Positions 1-12,410 of a stretch of DNA of 64,000 bases are shown here, in pieces (the stretch's first letter is position 1; each line of letters opens with the position of its first letter). The DNA lies in assembly GCA_036172665.1 (NCBI GenBank), contig CM069876.1, forward strand, positions 43,245,001 through 43,309,000. Direction: 5' to 3'. This stretch comes from Prosopocoilus inquinatus (lineage: Eukaryota; Arthropoda; Insecta; Coleoptera; Lucanidae). Position numbers and translations under genes: made by a program. The notes beneath the pieces are model-generated. The model did not search any database. It was not told the DNA's origin and saw only the letters and a list, made by a program, of their open reading frames with translations.

Positions 1-1125
1 TGTAGGGTTGCGTGCAAGGACGATATTTTAAGCTCCGCGGAGGAAGTAGTACAGCCTTTCTTCAGTTCCGATACAAGCAATGTGCATTCGCAATTAAGCT
101 TCGTGCTGTACCTTTTTCGTCTGTTCTGTTAAGGGGAGAAAGGCGACGCTGCCGCCGCCGCCGTCGCCGTCGCGAAATATTGCCGAACTAAACTTGCGCC
201 GGTTTACGCCCCCCCTAACTTTATTCTGAATATTCATCAGGCGAAAGCTTAGCTAACGCGAAACTGTGTATGGAAATCTGCTTACTTCGTTATTGATACA
301 GGTATTACCGCGCTCTCTGCGAAAATTTAATGCTAATTAATTCACCTATATGTGCTTCGAGTTGTTTTCATTTTGGGATGTGAGATTTGCACGTTTAATT
401 ACGTATTCCTACTATTCCGGCGGGCTCATTCGATTTTTGTTTCTTTTTCTATTCATTAAAAAAAAAATGTAGTTTAATTTACACTAATTTTTCTCATGTA
501 TCCCTCTCATCATTCTTCTCACAAAGTAGCCTTAAAAGAGTTTTTTTTTTTCATTTAATTAAAGAAAAATGTACTGAACTTGAATCATAACAATTATTTC
601 ATTGAAAGAGGATTTGAAAGTCCAGTTATATAAATAGGTACCACAAAATAAAGCGGTTAAGTAACGTAAATTAATTAATAAAGGATATGAAATGTTTTCT
701 GTTTTGCACGCTGTGAAGCTGAATGTCGTCGCCCGGAATCTAATCGAAGACCCCCAGGGCGTCCCAAAGTCTCTGTTACTCCATTCTGCCTAAAAGGCAT
801 AGTAACTGTTATCTTATATTGTTCATCATGTTCCCTTTTTCTTCAAAATTTCTGTTTACTTTTATATAAGTGTTTTATTTTGTAATTGTTTATTCTTTTT
901 TCTTGTACCAATTTAAATTATTGCTCAATAAATTCATTGTAGCAAATGAAGGATTTTATTTGTTTTACAATTTCTGAGTTCAAGAACCGCCCTTCGAAAG
1001 AGTTATTAATTAGTTAGGTCAGGTTAGGTAATTTCCCCAAAAAATGTCTGGTGGAAAATACTGGTAAGGACACTCTTCCTTACTCATTATGTATGAACAA
1101 AGAGAAACAGACCCGTATGTAAATT
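1..1125. other. Noncoding sequence, no gene seen
   Basis: I see no supportable exon here. A short GC-rich trinucleotide tract (GCC/GTC repeats) lies at about 147-173, and homopolymeric A and T runs occur around 460-550. The stretch is otherwise unique and AT-rich, compatible with intron or intergenic sequence. Confidence 0.6.
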
Positions 1126-1129
1126 GTGC

Positions 1130-3270
1130 AGCAAAGTTGGGATATCCTAATTTTTCAAAATTTAACCCAACTCAACTCTTTGAAAGGCAGCTTTTCTCCA
1201 ACTTGTTGGCAACTTTTACAAATTGGTCGCCGCTCTTACACGAGTAATCCAACTCAATTCAACTTAAGTCGACATAACCTAAGAAAACTTAAAACTCAAA
1301 AAAAAAAACGTTTTGAAAATATAGTTTTGGAATTAGCTTAGGGGGCCAACCAAATTCAATCTAACTTATCTCGTCCCAATTCAAGAAAAAAATATGTCAA
1401 AAATCTGAACTGCATTCATGGGCGTAGCCAGACTCTTTTCTAAACCCGGGTATATTAAAAAAAAAATTAAGCATAATAACCGTTAATTTTTTTTTGCTCC
1501 CAATATCAACCCCACGCATTTTAACCCCGGCCAAACGCCCGGGCTTGCATTAAAAAAAATTAAAACTCAACGAAACTCAAAATCAGCAAAAATAAAAATA
1601 AATGTCAGTTTTAATTAAGTGTAACGTAAACCCTTTAGTCAACTTAATCTGACTATCTGACAAAACCCGAGAGAAACTTAAAGAAAGTAAAAAAAAACTT
1701 CAAACGTAACTCAACAAATTAAAACTTAAAAATAAGTCAAAAAAGAAATTTTAAAGAAATTAAATCTTAATTCGGATAAGTTCAACCCAACTCAACTAAA
1801 CTGGAGTCGACCTTACACGTATATTATTTTAACCTCCCTTCAAAAACATTAAACCGCAAACTCAACTCAATTCGCCCCAATTCAAGAAAAATTTGTTAGA
1901 AAAATTAGACTAAAACTCAGTTTTGATTTCCTTTTCTCTCATTTTATGAAAACAACAAATTAATAAATTCGATTAAAGAATAAAAAATAATAATAATAAA
2001 CACGCAACAATCAACTCGACGAATGAAATGAATGAAAAAACAAAAAAAAAAAACGAAAGAACAATGAATTAATCTTCGTTATTAAAAACGTAAGCAAATC
2101 TTCTTTCGTTTCTGTCCAACAAATACCCGACTTTTTCATCTCCTAATAAATTTATCTGCCAGGTAATATCCTCGGATACAATGTTCCTCAAAGATAATAC
2201 TTGGCAGATAAATTTATCGGGAGCTAAAAAAATCGGCACTAATTCTGAGTTTGCTGTTCGTTTCGTCTTCCTTTTAACGGAAAAAATAAATAAATAAGTA
2301 ATTGAAAAACAAGAAATAAATAAACAGGCAACAATCCGATTCGGCGAATAAAATGAACGAAAAACACAAAAGAAACAAAAGAACAACGAATTAATCTTAT
2401 TAAATAAATAATAAGTAATTAAAATTCGCCATGTCTTTTTGTTTCTGTCCACCTAATTCTGAGTTCGTCGTTTTACGTTTAGATAACTCTTCGTCTTGTT
2501 TTCGTCGAAGAAAAAATAAATTCAGTCAAAAAAACAAAACAAAAATATATTACGACCAAACTGAAGCATTAAAAAAAAAGGAAGGAATGAGAAACAAAAC
2601 AATTAACGTGATACTAAACATTTATTTTGATTAAATACTGAAACCAATGAGAAAAGTGGAAATAAATGAGAGAAACATACGAACGAACTGGATTAAAAAA
2701 AAAACAAAAGATACACGATTTTCGGGCCGAAAACCAGAAGAAACTAATTTATTTAAAACGTTTAAACACTAATTTATTTTAAAGCGCAATAAAGAATATG
2801 AAGTAATTTATTTAAATGTAAACGAATGATAAATGCTAGTGTTTTTATTTTCCCGGTCGATCTCTTAAATATCCCAGGCCGACGAACGTTCCAGGCCGCG
2901 CGGCGACCGACTGTCTCCGCTCAGAAAATTCTGTCGCGCGAAACAGACAAAATAAATCAAAATTAAATAAAAATTTTTAAATGTATTAGAAAATGAACCC
3001 AACCCAACTCAGTCTAAGTAGACTCAACCCAAGAAAAAAAAACTCAAAAAATTAAATAAAAAAAAAAGAATTAAAAAGATATAATTTCAAGACTTAGAAA
3101 AAATTCAAAACTGAAAGCATGTACTCTTGGAATTAACTCCAACCCCCCACGAAAGGTCAAACAAACTTAACCCAACGTATCTCGTCTCCTCAATTCAAGT
3201 AAAAAAAAATCAAAAATCAAAAGAAACAAGACTCAGAAAAGTTCAAATTAAAAAAAAAAACATTAAAAAT
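1130..3270. repeat. Degenerate A-rich repeat block
   Basis: The plus strand is A/C-rich with recurring 'aacccaactcaac', 'aaaacttaaaactc' and 'cccaattcaagaaaaa' phrases. One longer phrase (a G/C-rich run, then 'aactta', 'tctcgtc', 'aattcaag') recurs near 1330-1400 and 3130-3210. A second duplicated segment, with 'aacaatc', 'gacgaat(a)aaatgaa' and 'gaacaa(t/c)gaattaatctt', occurs near 1985-2115 and 2285-2445. The short ORFs here are low-complexity translations without domain character. It resembles old degraded repeat DNA; no coding role is supported. Confidence 0.6.
2129..2235. mobile_element. Foldback MITE, family A, copy 1
   Basis: The two halves are inverted repeats: 'aataaatttatctgccaggt' on the left pairs with 'cttggcagataaatttat' on the right, and the arms extend to a 'cgattttt' end on each side. 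The short unpaired centre is near 2180-2192. The same palindrome occurs at 51029-51148, so this is a dispersed element and not a chance hairpin. It is too short to encode a protein. Confidence 0.7.
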
Positions 3271-5080
3271 AGGAACACCATTTATAAATAGTAATGGCGT
3301 CTTGTGGGATGCTTGACATTCAGATCTAAATCCGTTCGTTATATTAAACAAAGTTTTTTTTTTCTGTTTTCATAAATACGATTTCGTTTTGTTTTATATA
3401 ACTCCACTAAGCTAGCGGGCATGGGAGTTATATATTTTTGCTGCACGTCATTAGCGACTCGCGCAGGTAAGTTGTGGGGTGCCTTTAAGTAAATTATTTG
3501 ATAGCACACTGCGATAATTTTTTTGGAGATGAGGAGGTTATTATTATTATTATTATTATATAATTGGGTCGTCGATTTTTTTATTAATGTTTGTGTTAAA
3601 TTCAACCACGAGTGTTATAGATTTGTTGATATAAGATGGTAACACTACTTCCCGTTTGGCGTCATTTGAGATTGCGATTTTTATTGGATATTAGAGGCCA
3701 CGCTGTCTATTCCTGCGTTCTGATTGGTCGCCATTTTTGGGCTATTGGTTGCTCGCTTCTTGCAACCGCATGTAGCTTCAGTATGTGTTTCTACTTCACA
3801 AAGTACAGATGTTGTGAAGATTTCTCGTGAATTGTTGCAAGTTTGAGCAAGATAGAAAGGTGGCCATTGGAGAGACCCCGGTTTATATTCGATTTCCTTG
3901 TTCCAACAGAGGAATTCGCTTCTTGTTTTTCCTCTTTGCTTCGCTGCGTCTCTGCCCGTTTATTAAAAGTACACACGATTTGATTTAGAAATGTTATTTT
4001 AAAGCCAAATAAATATCTAAATTGAGGTAGTTTTCAGTCACACGTCGCATCGGTTGATTTCGAAACGAAACCTTCAATTTCAACGTACGCAAACAAATAT
4101 TTGCGTTGTAATCTCTATTGTAAAATCCATTTAGTGAGTTCACAATGGCATCCATTATTCTTCGATTGCGTTTCTAATTAGACGTTCGCTAACACGTATG
4201 TTGTGCAGCAAAACACACAATGGCCGCTTATCAAATTACCCGGCGCAAGTGTATTCAACGCAGAGTAATGTACTTGAAAATTGCATGCACGCTTCAACGT
4301 CTGTTTTCAGAGAAAGCGACCCGACGCAAAAGACCTTTGCATTATTAACAGCCACAAAGAGCCAGTTTGCCCCACCCCGTACTACTTGTACATACTCCTC
4401 ACATCAGTCCCGTATAGTAAAATAGGTTGGTACTTACGTTCTGCACGATCTTCGTAGTCAAACCCTGCCGCATGAAATTTAAATTGAATTAAATTAAATT
4501 AAATTAAAAGGCGAATTAGAACTTAAATTAAAAGATACGCCGGTGACGCGGAGGCCCCTCAAGAAACAATTCTTAATTTTTAACATCAGATAAATAAATT
4601 CATAATCATAAGTCACCCTCGTGGTGACGTTCTCTCGCCTCGCCGCTAATCTCCGCCATGCATCAGACTTGCGAAAACCTCTCCGGATCGCAGATAGCGC
4701 GAAACTTAGTGCCATCTGGAAGCGTCTTTTACGATCCCCGAGCACCGCCGTCAAACTAGAAAGAAACGACGCCGACGACGTCTTGCATGTGCACGTTATG
4801 ATGCCGGTGTATTTGTGCCGGAAGAAAAATGGGACGACTTGGGGACGCTCGAGATAATTCGTCCGGAAATGTTGCACTTAGTTTTAAAATGGCTCGCGTT
4901 TGTTATTATTATTTATCGCGGAGGATGCTTGCGAAACTCTTCGTTCTGAAAGTGTAAGCAACTTAAGTCACTCTGGTGACCGAAATTTAACAGAACCCGA
5001 TTAAACGCTGGGACAATCAGTCAGAAAGAAAAAGTCAAAATTGTTCACCAAATCGCGAGACGTGTTTCTTCTAATACATC
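3271..5080. other. Mostly unique noncoding sequence
   Basis: No recognisable gene. It holds an (ATT)n microsatellite near 3538-3560 and a short (AAATT)n run near 4483-4508. Open frames on both strands at about 4494-4877 are short, overlap each other and show no known motif, so I do not call them. Confidence 0.55.
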
Positions 5081-6160
5081 GAACGCGGGGTGTTTAAAAG
5101 GGATGGAAAACATAAGTACATTCTCACCCTAAAACTCTTTAACCTGACCAGAAAACAAAACCACCTAAATTTACAACCCTTTTATTCCATTCAGTCAAAT
5201 CGAGCTACCTCTAAACCATGATCTTGTTATAATTCAAAATTTTACTCATCCTGTGTGTCTCCGTACATGATTATCATACTAGAAAAAAGTAGATTATTTT
5301 AGCGCAAATTACATCTCGCGCGCTTCTTTAAGAAGTTCTACAATTAGCATATCGGTTTATGATCGAATTTACTCGCATTATTCGTTGTACTGTAATATTG
5401 TGTAACATTTGAGTAGCTGCGAGGCGGCGCCTTTGTCGGTAGAACGCGGGGTTCTTAAAAGGAATGGTAAACATAAGTACATTCTCACCCTGAAACTCTC
5501 TACCCTGACCAGAAAACAAAACCACCCAAATTTACAACCCTTTTATTCCATTCAGTCAAATCGAGCTACCTCTAAACCATGATCTTGTTATAGCTCAAAA
5601 TTTTACTTGTCCTGTGTATCTCTGTACATGATTATTAACGTTCCAGAAAAAAGTTGATTATTTTAGCGCAAATTACATCTCGCGCGCTTCTTTCAGAAGT
5701 TCTTCAATTAGCATATCGCTTTATGATCGAATTTACGTCGCATTATTCGTTAAACTGTAACATTATGTAATGTAGCTGCGAGGCGGCGCCTTTATCGGTA
5801 GAACGCGGGGTTCTTAAAAGGAATGGAAAACATAAGTACATTCTCACCCTGAAACTCTCTACCCTGACCAGAAAACAAAACCACCCAAATTTACAACCCT
5901 TTTATTCCATTCAGACAAATCGAGCTACCTCTGAACTATGATCTTGTTATAATTCAAAATTTTACTTATCCTGTGTGTCATGATTAACATGATTAACATC
6001 GAAAAAGTAGATTATTTCAGCGCAAATTACATCTCGCGCGCTTCTTCAAGAAGTTCTTCAATTAGCATATCGCTTTATGATCGAATTTACGTCGCATTAT
6101 TCGTTATACTGTAATATTGTGCAACATTTGGGCAGTTGCGAGGCGGCGCATTTGTCGGTA
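5081..6160. repeat. Tandem repeat, three copies of about 360 bp
   Basis: Units start at the shared phrase 'gaacgcgggg' at 5081, 5442 and 5801. Each contains 'catcctgtgtgtc'-like, 'tctcgcgcgcttctt' and 'gcgaggcggcgc' segments in the same order. Copies differ by scattered substitutions and small indels. The array ends at about 6160, where sequence changes to a different duplicated segment. No conserved open frame runs through the units. Confidence 0.85.
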
Positions 6161-6890
6161 GATTTCAAAGAAATCCGCTTTAACGTACTTTTTCTGCGGC
6201 AAGCTATTAATGTCCACCGTTATCGTGGCGTGTGTGATTCATGTCAGAGAGACCGCCGTTGTCTGAGAACGTTAGGAATTTCTTTTCTGGGTTTTGTTGG
6301 TTTTTATTTGCGTTTTAATAATAGTGAACACCGTCGGTTTCTCTGTCGGCAAATTTCAAGCGAGTGTCCACTGATTACCCAGTGCGTCGATTGGACATTG
6401 GTAATTTTCTGTGCGAGCGCTGGGCGTTTAGGTTTCATTTTCATTACCCAGTTCGCCGATTGGATTTTGATAATTTTCTGTTAATAATAAAAAGCTCGTG
6501 CATAAATTAAGCGTATTCTTTTCTTAATTTTTCGCGCATTTCGATTTCTCAAGTTCGTCACGGTCGAGCTGCTGGCATTGTGTCGAAGTTAGGTTCCAAG
6601 GTACAACATCTTGCTAGTGCAGAGGTGTTACGTGGCCATCTCTTAGCTAGTAGCTGGGTTTGAGGTTACCCATATCAAAGAGACCGCCGTTGTCTGACAA
6701 CGTTAGGGATTTCCGTTTTGGATTTTATTGGTTTTTATTTGCGTTTTAATAACGAACATCTGCATGGGTTTCTCTGGCGGTAAATTTCAAGCGAGTGCCG
6801 ACCGTTCAGGCTCGTTTTCATTACCAAGTGCGTCGATTGGACGATTAGGCAGTCATTTTCTGTTAATAATAAAATTCTTGTGCAGGTATT
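6161..6890. repeat. Diverged direct duplication next to the 360-bp array
   Basis: A block with 'gagaccgccgttgtctga', 'tttttatttgcgttttaat', 'aaatttcaagcgagtg' and 'cagtgcgtcgattgga'-like phrases occurs at about 6245-6490 and again at about 6675-6875. The first copy has an internal partial duplication of its end ('cattacccagt..cgattgga'). An open frame over the first copy (6077-6484) is not kept in the second, so it is probably not a gene. Confidence 0.65.
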
Positions 6891-8240
6891 AGATTTCGTT
6901 AATAGCTGGATTTAAGGTTTAGCCAAAAATGCGTTTCCCAAAAATTTTCCCCTCGAAGCTGAAATAATGTCTCACGTATTCTAGAGTTTGGCCGAAACCT
7001 TCTCTCTCCCTCTGACAAATAATATTTTACGTCTGGCCAAGATTTTGTTTCTTACACAAAGTAGTCTTGTAACTTGTTTTCTTTTCCCGTAATCCAATTT
7101 TTTGTTTCTACGAAAATAAAACATTTCGAATCGAATTACTTTGATTTATCGCCCCTCCACCTCTCCTCCCGAGAAACCAAACGATTTCCTTTTGCGAAAA
7201 TTAAACTTTCTATTTATATAAATTAAACAGAAAATTAATTTCAGAAAAACTTAACGGCGAGGATTGTAACGCGCATTCAAAAAATTTCCAATTTGGAACG
7301 AACAGGACGAACAGAAAACAAAAGACGATCGTCGATTTTCATAAGAACGAATACAAAAACGACGAAATTTTTTAAAATGGAACTTTAATCTGTGTTTTTT
7401 TTGTTTTATTATTTTAGGTATTCTGGAAATAAAAATAATGGACGACTTTCGACGGCAAGTTTTTCAAAATGAAGTTAGACACTCTCATTTGTTTCTTTGT
7501 ATCGTTATACAATATTTTTCTTTTTTGCTGGTAAGCAAAAATATCGACGATTTTGAAAATCGAAATTTCGTTTTTTTTTTTTCATTTTTATTCTTTTTAT
7601 TATTGTAGGGACGAACTATTCAGGAAATAAAAAAAAATGGACGACTTCCGACGGAAAATGTTTCAAAATAAAGTTAAAAAGTTAATCATTCTCATTTGTT
7701 TTTCCGTGTACTGTTATACAATTTTTTTTTCTCGATTTCCGGTGGAAAGTCTTTGTAAATGAAATAAGTCAATCTTTCAGTTGCTTCCTTGCATTTCATT
7801 ATTATTTTATTTGTTTCTTTCTTGTGTTTCATTATTTTTTCTTTTTGTAAACAAAAAATAGAAGGAAGATGAACGAAGCTTTTAAAACTTATACTAGGAT
7901 TTTGTTTCTTTCAGTTTATTTTTTTTTGTTTTTTTTCGATTTTACTTTTTTTCAATTTAATTTATTTTTTGTTTCTTTCGATAATTCTCTTTGTTCCTTT
8001 CAATTTATCTTTTTTTGTTTCTTTCGATTTAATTTTTTTGTTTCTTTCAATGTAATTTTTTTTTATTTCTTTCGATTTAATTTTTTTTTGTTCCTTTCAG
8101 TTTAATTTTTTTGTTGCTTTCAATTTATCATTATTTTTTTTTTGTAATAAATATAAAAAGTTATCGTGTTACAGTAACACTTTCTGCAGTTTCTTCTTTT
8201 GTTTTCAGTTCACGATTTGATTTACTCCACTTCAGAAACG
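6891..8240. repeat. T-rich duplicated noncoding sequence
   Basis: A roughly 110-125 bp segment with 'ggaaataaaa', 'atggacgactt(t/c)cgacgg' and 'ctcatttgtt' occurs near 7405-7515 and again near 7596-7723. From about 7900 to 8140 the sequence is a short-period T-rich repeat of the form 'tttctttcgatttaatttttt'. The poly-Phe open frames there are products of this composition and not genes. Confidence 0.55.
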
Positions 8241-8249
8241 CTGATCTTT

Positions 8250-8440
8250 TGTTTTTTTCTTTCTGTACCGCTCCTTGTTTCCTTTTCTCTTTCTTCGCAC
8301 TTCGTTGTTCATTAATCGAATTTTGTTTGCAATTTCTCATGCTTTTTTTTTCTGTTCCGCTCCTTGTTTCCTTTTTGTCCATCTTTTTTTTCGCACGTCA
8401 TTGTTCATTAATCGAATTTTGTTTGCAGTTTATCATGTTA
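8250..8440. repeat. Two tandem units of about 95 bp
   Basis: Both units contain 'ccgctccttgtttcctttt', then 'cgcac', then 'ttgttcattaatcgaatttt'. They sit head to tail at about 8250-8342 and 8343-8440. Sequence is T-rich and shows no gene. Confidence 0.65.
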
Positions 8441-8958
8441 TGGTATTATTCGATTTAATTTTGTGTTCATCGGTTCATTTATTTACGTTGAGAATTTAAA
8501 TTACTCTTTCCGTTTTTAAAAAAAAAAAACTCTGCTCCTGCCGTTTACCCGCGCTTGCTTGACCCGAGCTAAAAATCCAGATTGAAATATAATAATTGTT
8601 ATATAAAACAGGCGCAAACCAGAATTCAATTCGAATAATCTCACACCTCACAGAATCGCCGATATTCTTTTGTTTCCGAAATTAAAACAATCGGCTACTG
8701 CGCAATGCTCGCAGCATGTTTGCAGCCGCCCGCCCGAAAGTTCTAGCCGCTCCCACGATTGTTTTTTTTTTATTTGCAATTCGACAACTGCTGATGATGA
8801 CGAATTTGTTATCGATTCCGACAGGGGTCACCCTGTATACCTTTGCAGCCCTTCAGACTCTACTTAAATTATTTGGAAGAGAGCAATTCATGATGAATTG
8901 AAAATGATTTCATCTAATAAAAACGCCTCCTAAAATTTCGCACTTCTTTTTTTTTGTT
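8441..8958. other. Noncoding sequence, no gene seen
   Basis: Unique sequence with no recognisable motif. Overlapping short frames near 8670-8900 show no domain character. Confidence 0.5.
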
Positions 8959-9413
8959 GTAAAATACAGGGTGATTCAAAATAGGTGTGTGATCGTTAAT
9001 CATATATAGGCAGTATACGAAAAGGAAAGCAAGAAACCCTGTAGTAATTTGAATTCACAGGAAGTTGATTTTTAAAACGCTTTTGATAATTTTTTTTCCT
9101 GTAAAATACAGGGTGATTCAAAATAAGTGTGTGATCGTTAATCGTATATAGGCAGTATACGAAAAGCAAAGCAAGAAACCCTGTGGTAATTTGGACTTCA
9201 TAGGAAGTTGATTTTTTAAGTGCTCTTGATACTTTTTTTTCCTGTAAAATACAGGGTGATTCAAAATAAGTGTGTGATCGTTAATCATATATAGGCAGTA
9301 TACAACAAAGCAATGTAAGAAATCCGTGTGGTAATTTGGAATTCATAGGAAGTTGATCTTTTAAATGCTCTTGGTAAATTGATGGGTTCGGACGCTTATT
9401 TTGGATGACCCCA
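8959..9413. mobile_element. Small TIR element with triplicated left end
   Basis: A unit starting 'gtaaaatacagggtgattc' repeats at 8959, 9101 and 9244 (period 142-143). Each unit contains 'gtgtgtgatcgttaat', 'ataggcagtata' and 'aggaagttgat'. At 9391-9413 the phrase 'gcttattttggatgacccc' is the inverted counterpart of the unit start (gggt-gattcaaaataag). This is the structure of a non-autonomous DNA element whose left terminal region was tandemly amplified. No transposase is visible. Confidence 0.6.
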
Positions 9414-9642
9414 TATATCGTGAAGAGTATTAGGTTTTCATATAACGTCGCGTCATGCAGTATCAGTTTTGTCCTGGGGGGTGAAACTCAAGGAAAAATA
9501 AAAAAAAATTTTCCATGCTACATGCAGACTTAACACTCGATCTCCGCCGAATACAAATAAAAACGGAACTCGCCCCCCCTTTTTTTATCGCAGAAGTTGC
9601 GCGTTTTGTTCTGCGAAGAAACGACGACGAGAGAATACATAC

Positions 9643-9821
9643 CGTGGTCGCCTCGAGCACCTCGTTCCGGATGAGCTCGTCGCTGGTGATGGGGGTGGTC
9701 TCGTTGAACCATCTCACCTCCGCCGGAGGCCTGGCCCCCGACACTTCGCATGTGAGCGTGACGCGCGACCCCTGCACAACGTGATCCTTCACCCCGCTCA
9801 GGCTGATGCTCGTTGGCCTCA
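9643..9821 (-). CDS. Internal exon, immunoglobulin-superfamily adhesion protein (start of an Ig domain)
   Basis: Read on the minus strand, an acceptor (pyrimidine-rich tract ending ..TTCGCAG) precedes 9821 and a donor (GTATGT) begins at 9642. The 179-nt exon starts with two bases that finish a codon begun in the previous exon (phase 1) and ends in phase 0. It encodes a C2-type Ig segment: B-strand 'RVTLTCEVSG' with the conserved Cys, then 'ARPPAEVRWF' with the C-strand Trp. The order 'RP...VQGSRVTLTCEVSGARPP' followed by W is typical of insect sidestep/nephrin-like neuronal adhesion proteins; that family assignment is inference. The partner F-strand Cys of this domain must be on a later exon, which I do not find to the left, so the gene runs on beyond it. 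Such proteins are usually membrane-bound and act in cell recognition. Confidence 0.8.
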
Positions 9822-10165
9822 CTGCGAACCAGAAACAAAATATATTGTTTTAGATTGCTGAACACCCCGTGGCGTATTTTTTTCGCCCCACGTATGTGGA
9901 TGTGTGTGTGTGTGTGTGTGTGTGGCCTCGCGCGCGTTCCATACGAGGGAAAATTTCTAATAAACCCCGTAATGGAGCGCTCTTTTGTTCTAGCCACGAA
10001 CAAAGGCGTAACGGGAAGATGAGGGTTGCATCGCCATCGGCGTGCTTAAGAAAAAAATTACCGTCAGGAAAAGGATGCTTTATTTGTTAAACATTCGAAA
10101 CTCCCTCGGGCAACTAAAATGAGAAAAATAAAAAAAAGTTGACGATCAAATTTTGACAGGAAATA

Positions 10166-10401
10166 ATAATTGAATCGATGAGTGCGTAATCGTGTTCAGT
10201 CCAAATTTTGCTGTATTTAGAAAACAACAAATAACTACCTCTAGATTTTTATTTTAAGTAATTATTGGCTTAAGATATCCTTATCTGACAGAATTTTAAG
10301 CCAATAATTCAGTTTAAATAAAAATCTAGAAAGTTATTTGTTGTTTTCTCAACACAGTAAATTTGGAATGAACACGATTATGCACTCATCGATTCAATTA
10401 T
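10166..10401. mobile_element. Foldback MITE of 236 bp
   Basis: The arms are near-perfect inverted repeats from the outer 'ataattgaatcgatgagtgc' at the left to its complement at the right. They continue through 'cgtgttca', 'gttttctaaat'-like and 'ctagatttttatt' segments to a small loop near 10275-10300. The left arm reads inward to 'aattattggcttaa', matched by 'ttaagccaataatt'. Nearly the whole element is arm, with no coding capacity. Confidence 0.8.
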
Positions 10402-10756
10402 AGAAAAAAATATGTAAGTAAAATGCTCTCTCTCAATTTTAAAAATTCGTGGAGCAATTTGTCAAATGACTTTCCTATTTGACACTGACTTGACGTTTCT
10501 GAAACTGTAAAATGACTAGACAAATTGGAAAACAAAATTGACAAAAGGGGAAAAACCTAAGAAGATGGTCAGGAGTGGTTGGAACATCATTTAGAATCTT
10601 AATTCGAGTAGATCTCGGAAACCTTGGATCACTACTACTAATTGGAGACGATTAGGGGAAATTATTTTAAAAGAAAAAAACTGTAAAATACAAAAAAATG
10701 CGAGTTTCTGTTAGATTAACCTTCAGATGACCTTGAAAGAAACTCGTCAAAGCGAA
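10402..10756. other. Noncoding intron sequence
   Basis: No repeat structure or exon identified. Confidence 0.5.
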
Positions 10757-11461
10757 ACACAAGTAATGTACAGGTTTTTTTTTATATTTTGCACCCTATC
10801 TAAAGGGTTTATTTTAGGAGTTATCAGAAGAAACAAAAGCGCATCGAAAATTGGGGAGAAAGATATAATTTTTGTTTTTTTTAAATGGAACACCCTGTAT
10901 ATTGCCTGCTAAGATGAAAGAACATATTTTTCTGATTTCAAAAACATATGTTGATGTTTGGAAGAGCCGTTAATGAGATATTTGAGGTTAGAATAGCAAT
11001 GAATTAATGTTTAAAATATGTATTAAGGTGGCCTGGAATTTTGTTTTTTATTATTAATCCATTGTGTTGGGTTTCGAATTTCTATTGTTTTATTTTTGCT
11101 AGCTATTTTCAATTTTGATCTTTTGTAAGCACCTGTCCAGGCCGTCTTGATTTTTTAAACGTCATTTAGCTGATATTTTAAACATAATTATATCACCAAC
11201 GACCCCACCAAGTGTCAATATGTTACAGATTTTTGAAATCAGGAAAATATGGTTTTTCATATTAGCAAACAATATACAGGGCGTTCCATTAAAAAATAAA
11301 ATGTATTTTTTTCTCCAAATTGCGATGCGCTTTTGTTTCTTCTGATAACTCCAAAACATAACAGGCATTAAAACTTTTGCATTTAAAGTTTTTCTCTATC
11401 TCCTGAAATAAACCCTCTAGATAGGGTGCAAAATATATTAAAAAAAAAAACCTGTACTTTG
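10757..11461. mobile_element. Foldback element with unequal arms
   Basis: The left arm (about 10757-10960) and right arm (about 11215-11461) are inverted copies. Both contain 'tttgcaccctatct', 'gttatcagaagaaacaaaag' and 'tggaac(a/g)ccctgtatatt'. The right arm carries about 50 nt absent from the left, between 'tttattt(t/c)aggag' and 'ggagttatcag'. The central 250 bp is unpaired. The inward 'CACCCTGTAT' phrase is common at the ends of insect non-autonomous elements. No open frame of note. Confidence 0.7.
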
Positions 11462-12055
11462 CTTGCCCCCTTACATTCAATTAACTTTTATTTACGAGGT
11501 TGAATTAAAAAAATTAAAATAAAATAAAATGATAAGCAGATTATTAATCATCAAAAATGTGTCTTCGGTAAGCCTTAAAAATAATTCCGATTTTTAAATT
11601 ATTTATACTATTTTTACAAATTATTTTTTAAAATTTAATTCGTCGGATGGCTTTTAGAAAAACATATTTCTCCACGTTTCGTTGTACGTTGATTGATAAT
11701 TTGGTTTCATTCTGCCCTTTTTGGGATAATAAATAAGGCAATATGCCTTGGAGAAGAAATGGAAAGCAAGAATTGGTTGAAAAAATAAAAAAATAAAAAC
11801 AAAGAAACACATATATGCAACCGGGCTTCAAACAACAAATACCTTAAAGCCATTCCTATAAGAAGTGAAACGAAAACTCCCGAGATTCGTGGAACGAAGG
11901 AAAACAGAAGTCCAAAAATTAAGAATAAAAATAAGGCGAGGATTAATGAAAATTGAAATTTGTTTTAAAAGGAAAGCAAAATTAAAAGAGCGGAAAGTTT
12001 AACTCGAATAAATTCTGTAACTTAGGCTCGGTTTCATAACCGAAATAAATTTAAA
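11462..12055. other. Noncoding intron sequence
   Basis: AT-rich, with no exon or clear repeat recognised. Confidence 0.5.
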
Positions 12056-12410
12056 AAAAATAGTTAAGGGTTCTTTCATCTCCCCCCTAAATAATTAATA
12101 ATAAAAATTGACCTGTTCCAAGATTTTTTTTTACAAATCGTAATTTTCCAAGGCCCGATTTCATAATCGAACTAAAGGAGACTTTAAAATAAAAGTCACA
12201 GTCATATGGCAAAAAAAATGCGAAAATATTGTTATTTACACATTAGAACGTGACTTTTATTATAAAGCTTCCTTTAAGTTTGATTATGAAATCGGGCTTT
12301 GGAAAATTACGATTTGTAAAAAATATTCAATTCAAAACAATTTCTATTTTTAATTATTTTGGGGAGCAAAGGGGAGGGGAGAAGAAACAACCCCCAACTA
12401 TTTTTTTTTT
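12056..12410. mobile_element. Foldback element (first of two back to back)
   Basis: Inverted arms include 'aaatcgtaattttccaa', 'gcccgatttcataatcg' and 'gtgacttttatt'-type segments on each side of a centre near 12215-12230. The outer end near 12061 ('tagttaagggttctttcatc') has an inverted counterpart near 12380-12405 ('gaagaaacaacccccaacta'). Confidence 0.65.

Noticed and set aside
4494..4877. Overlapping frames on both strands
   Set aside because: No Ig-like or other motif and no credible splice context; more likely chance frames in GC-richer sequence.
7869..8499. Phe-rich open frames
   Set aside because: They are translations of T-rich short repeats, not conserved between repeat units, and have no domain.
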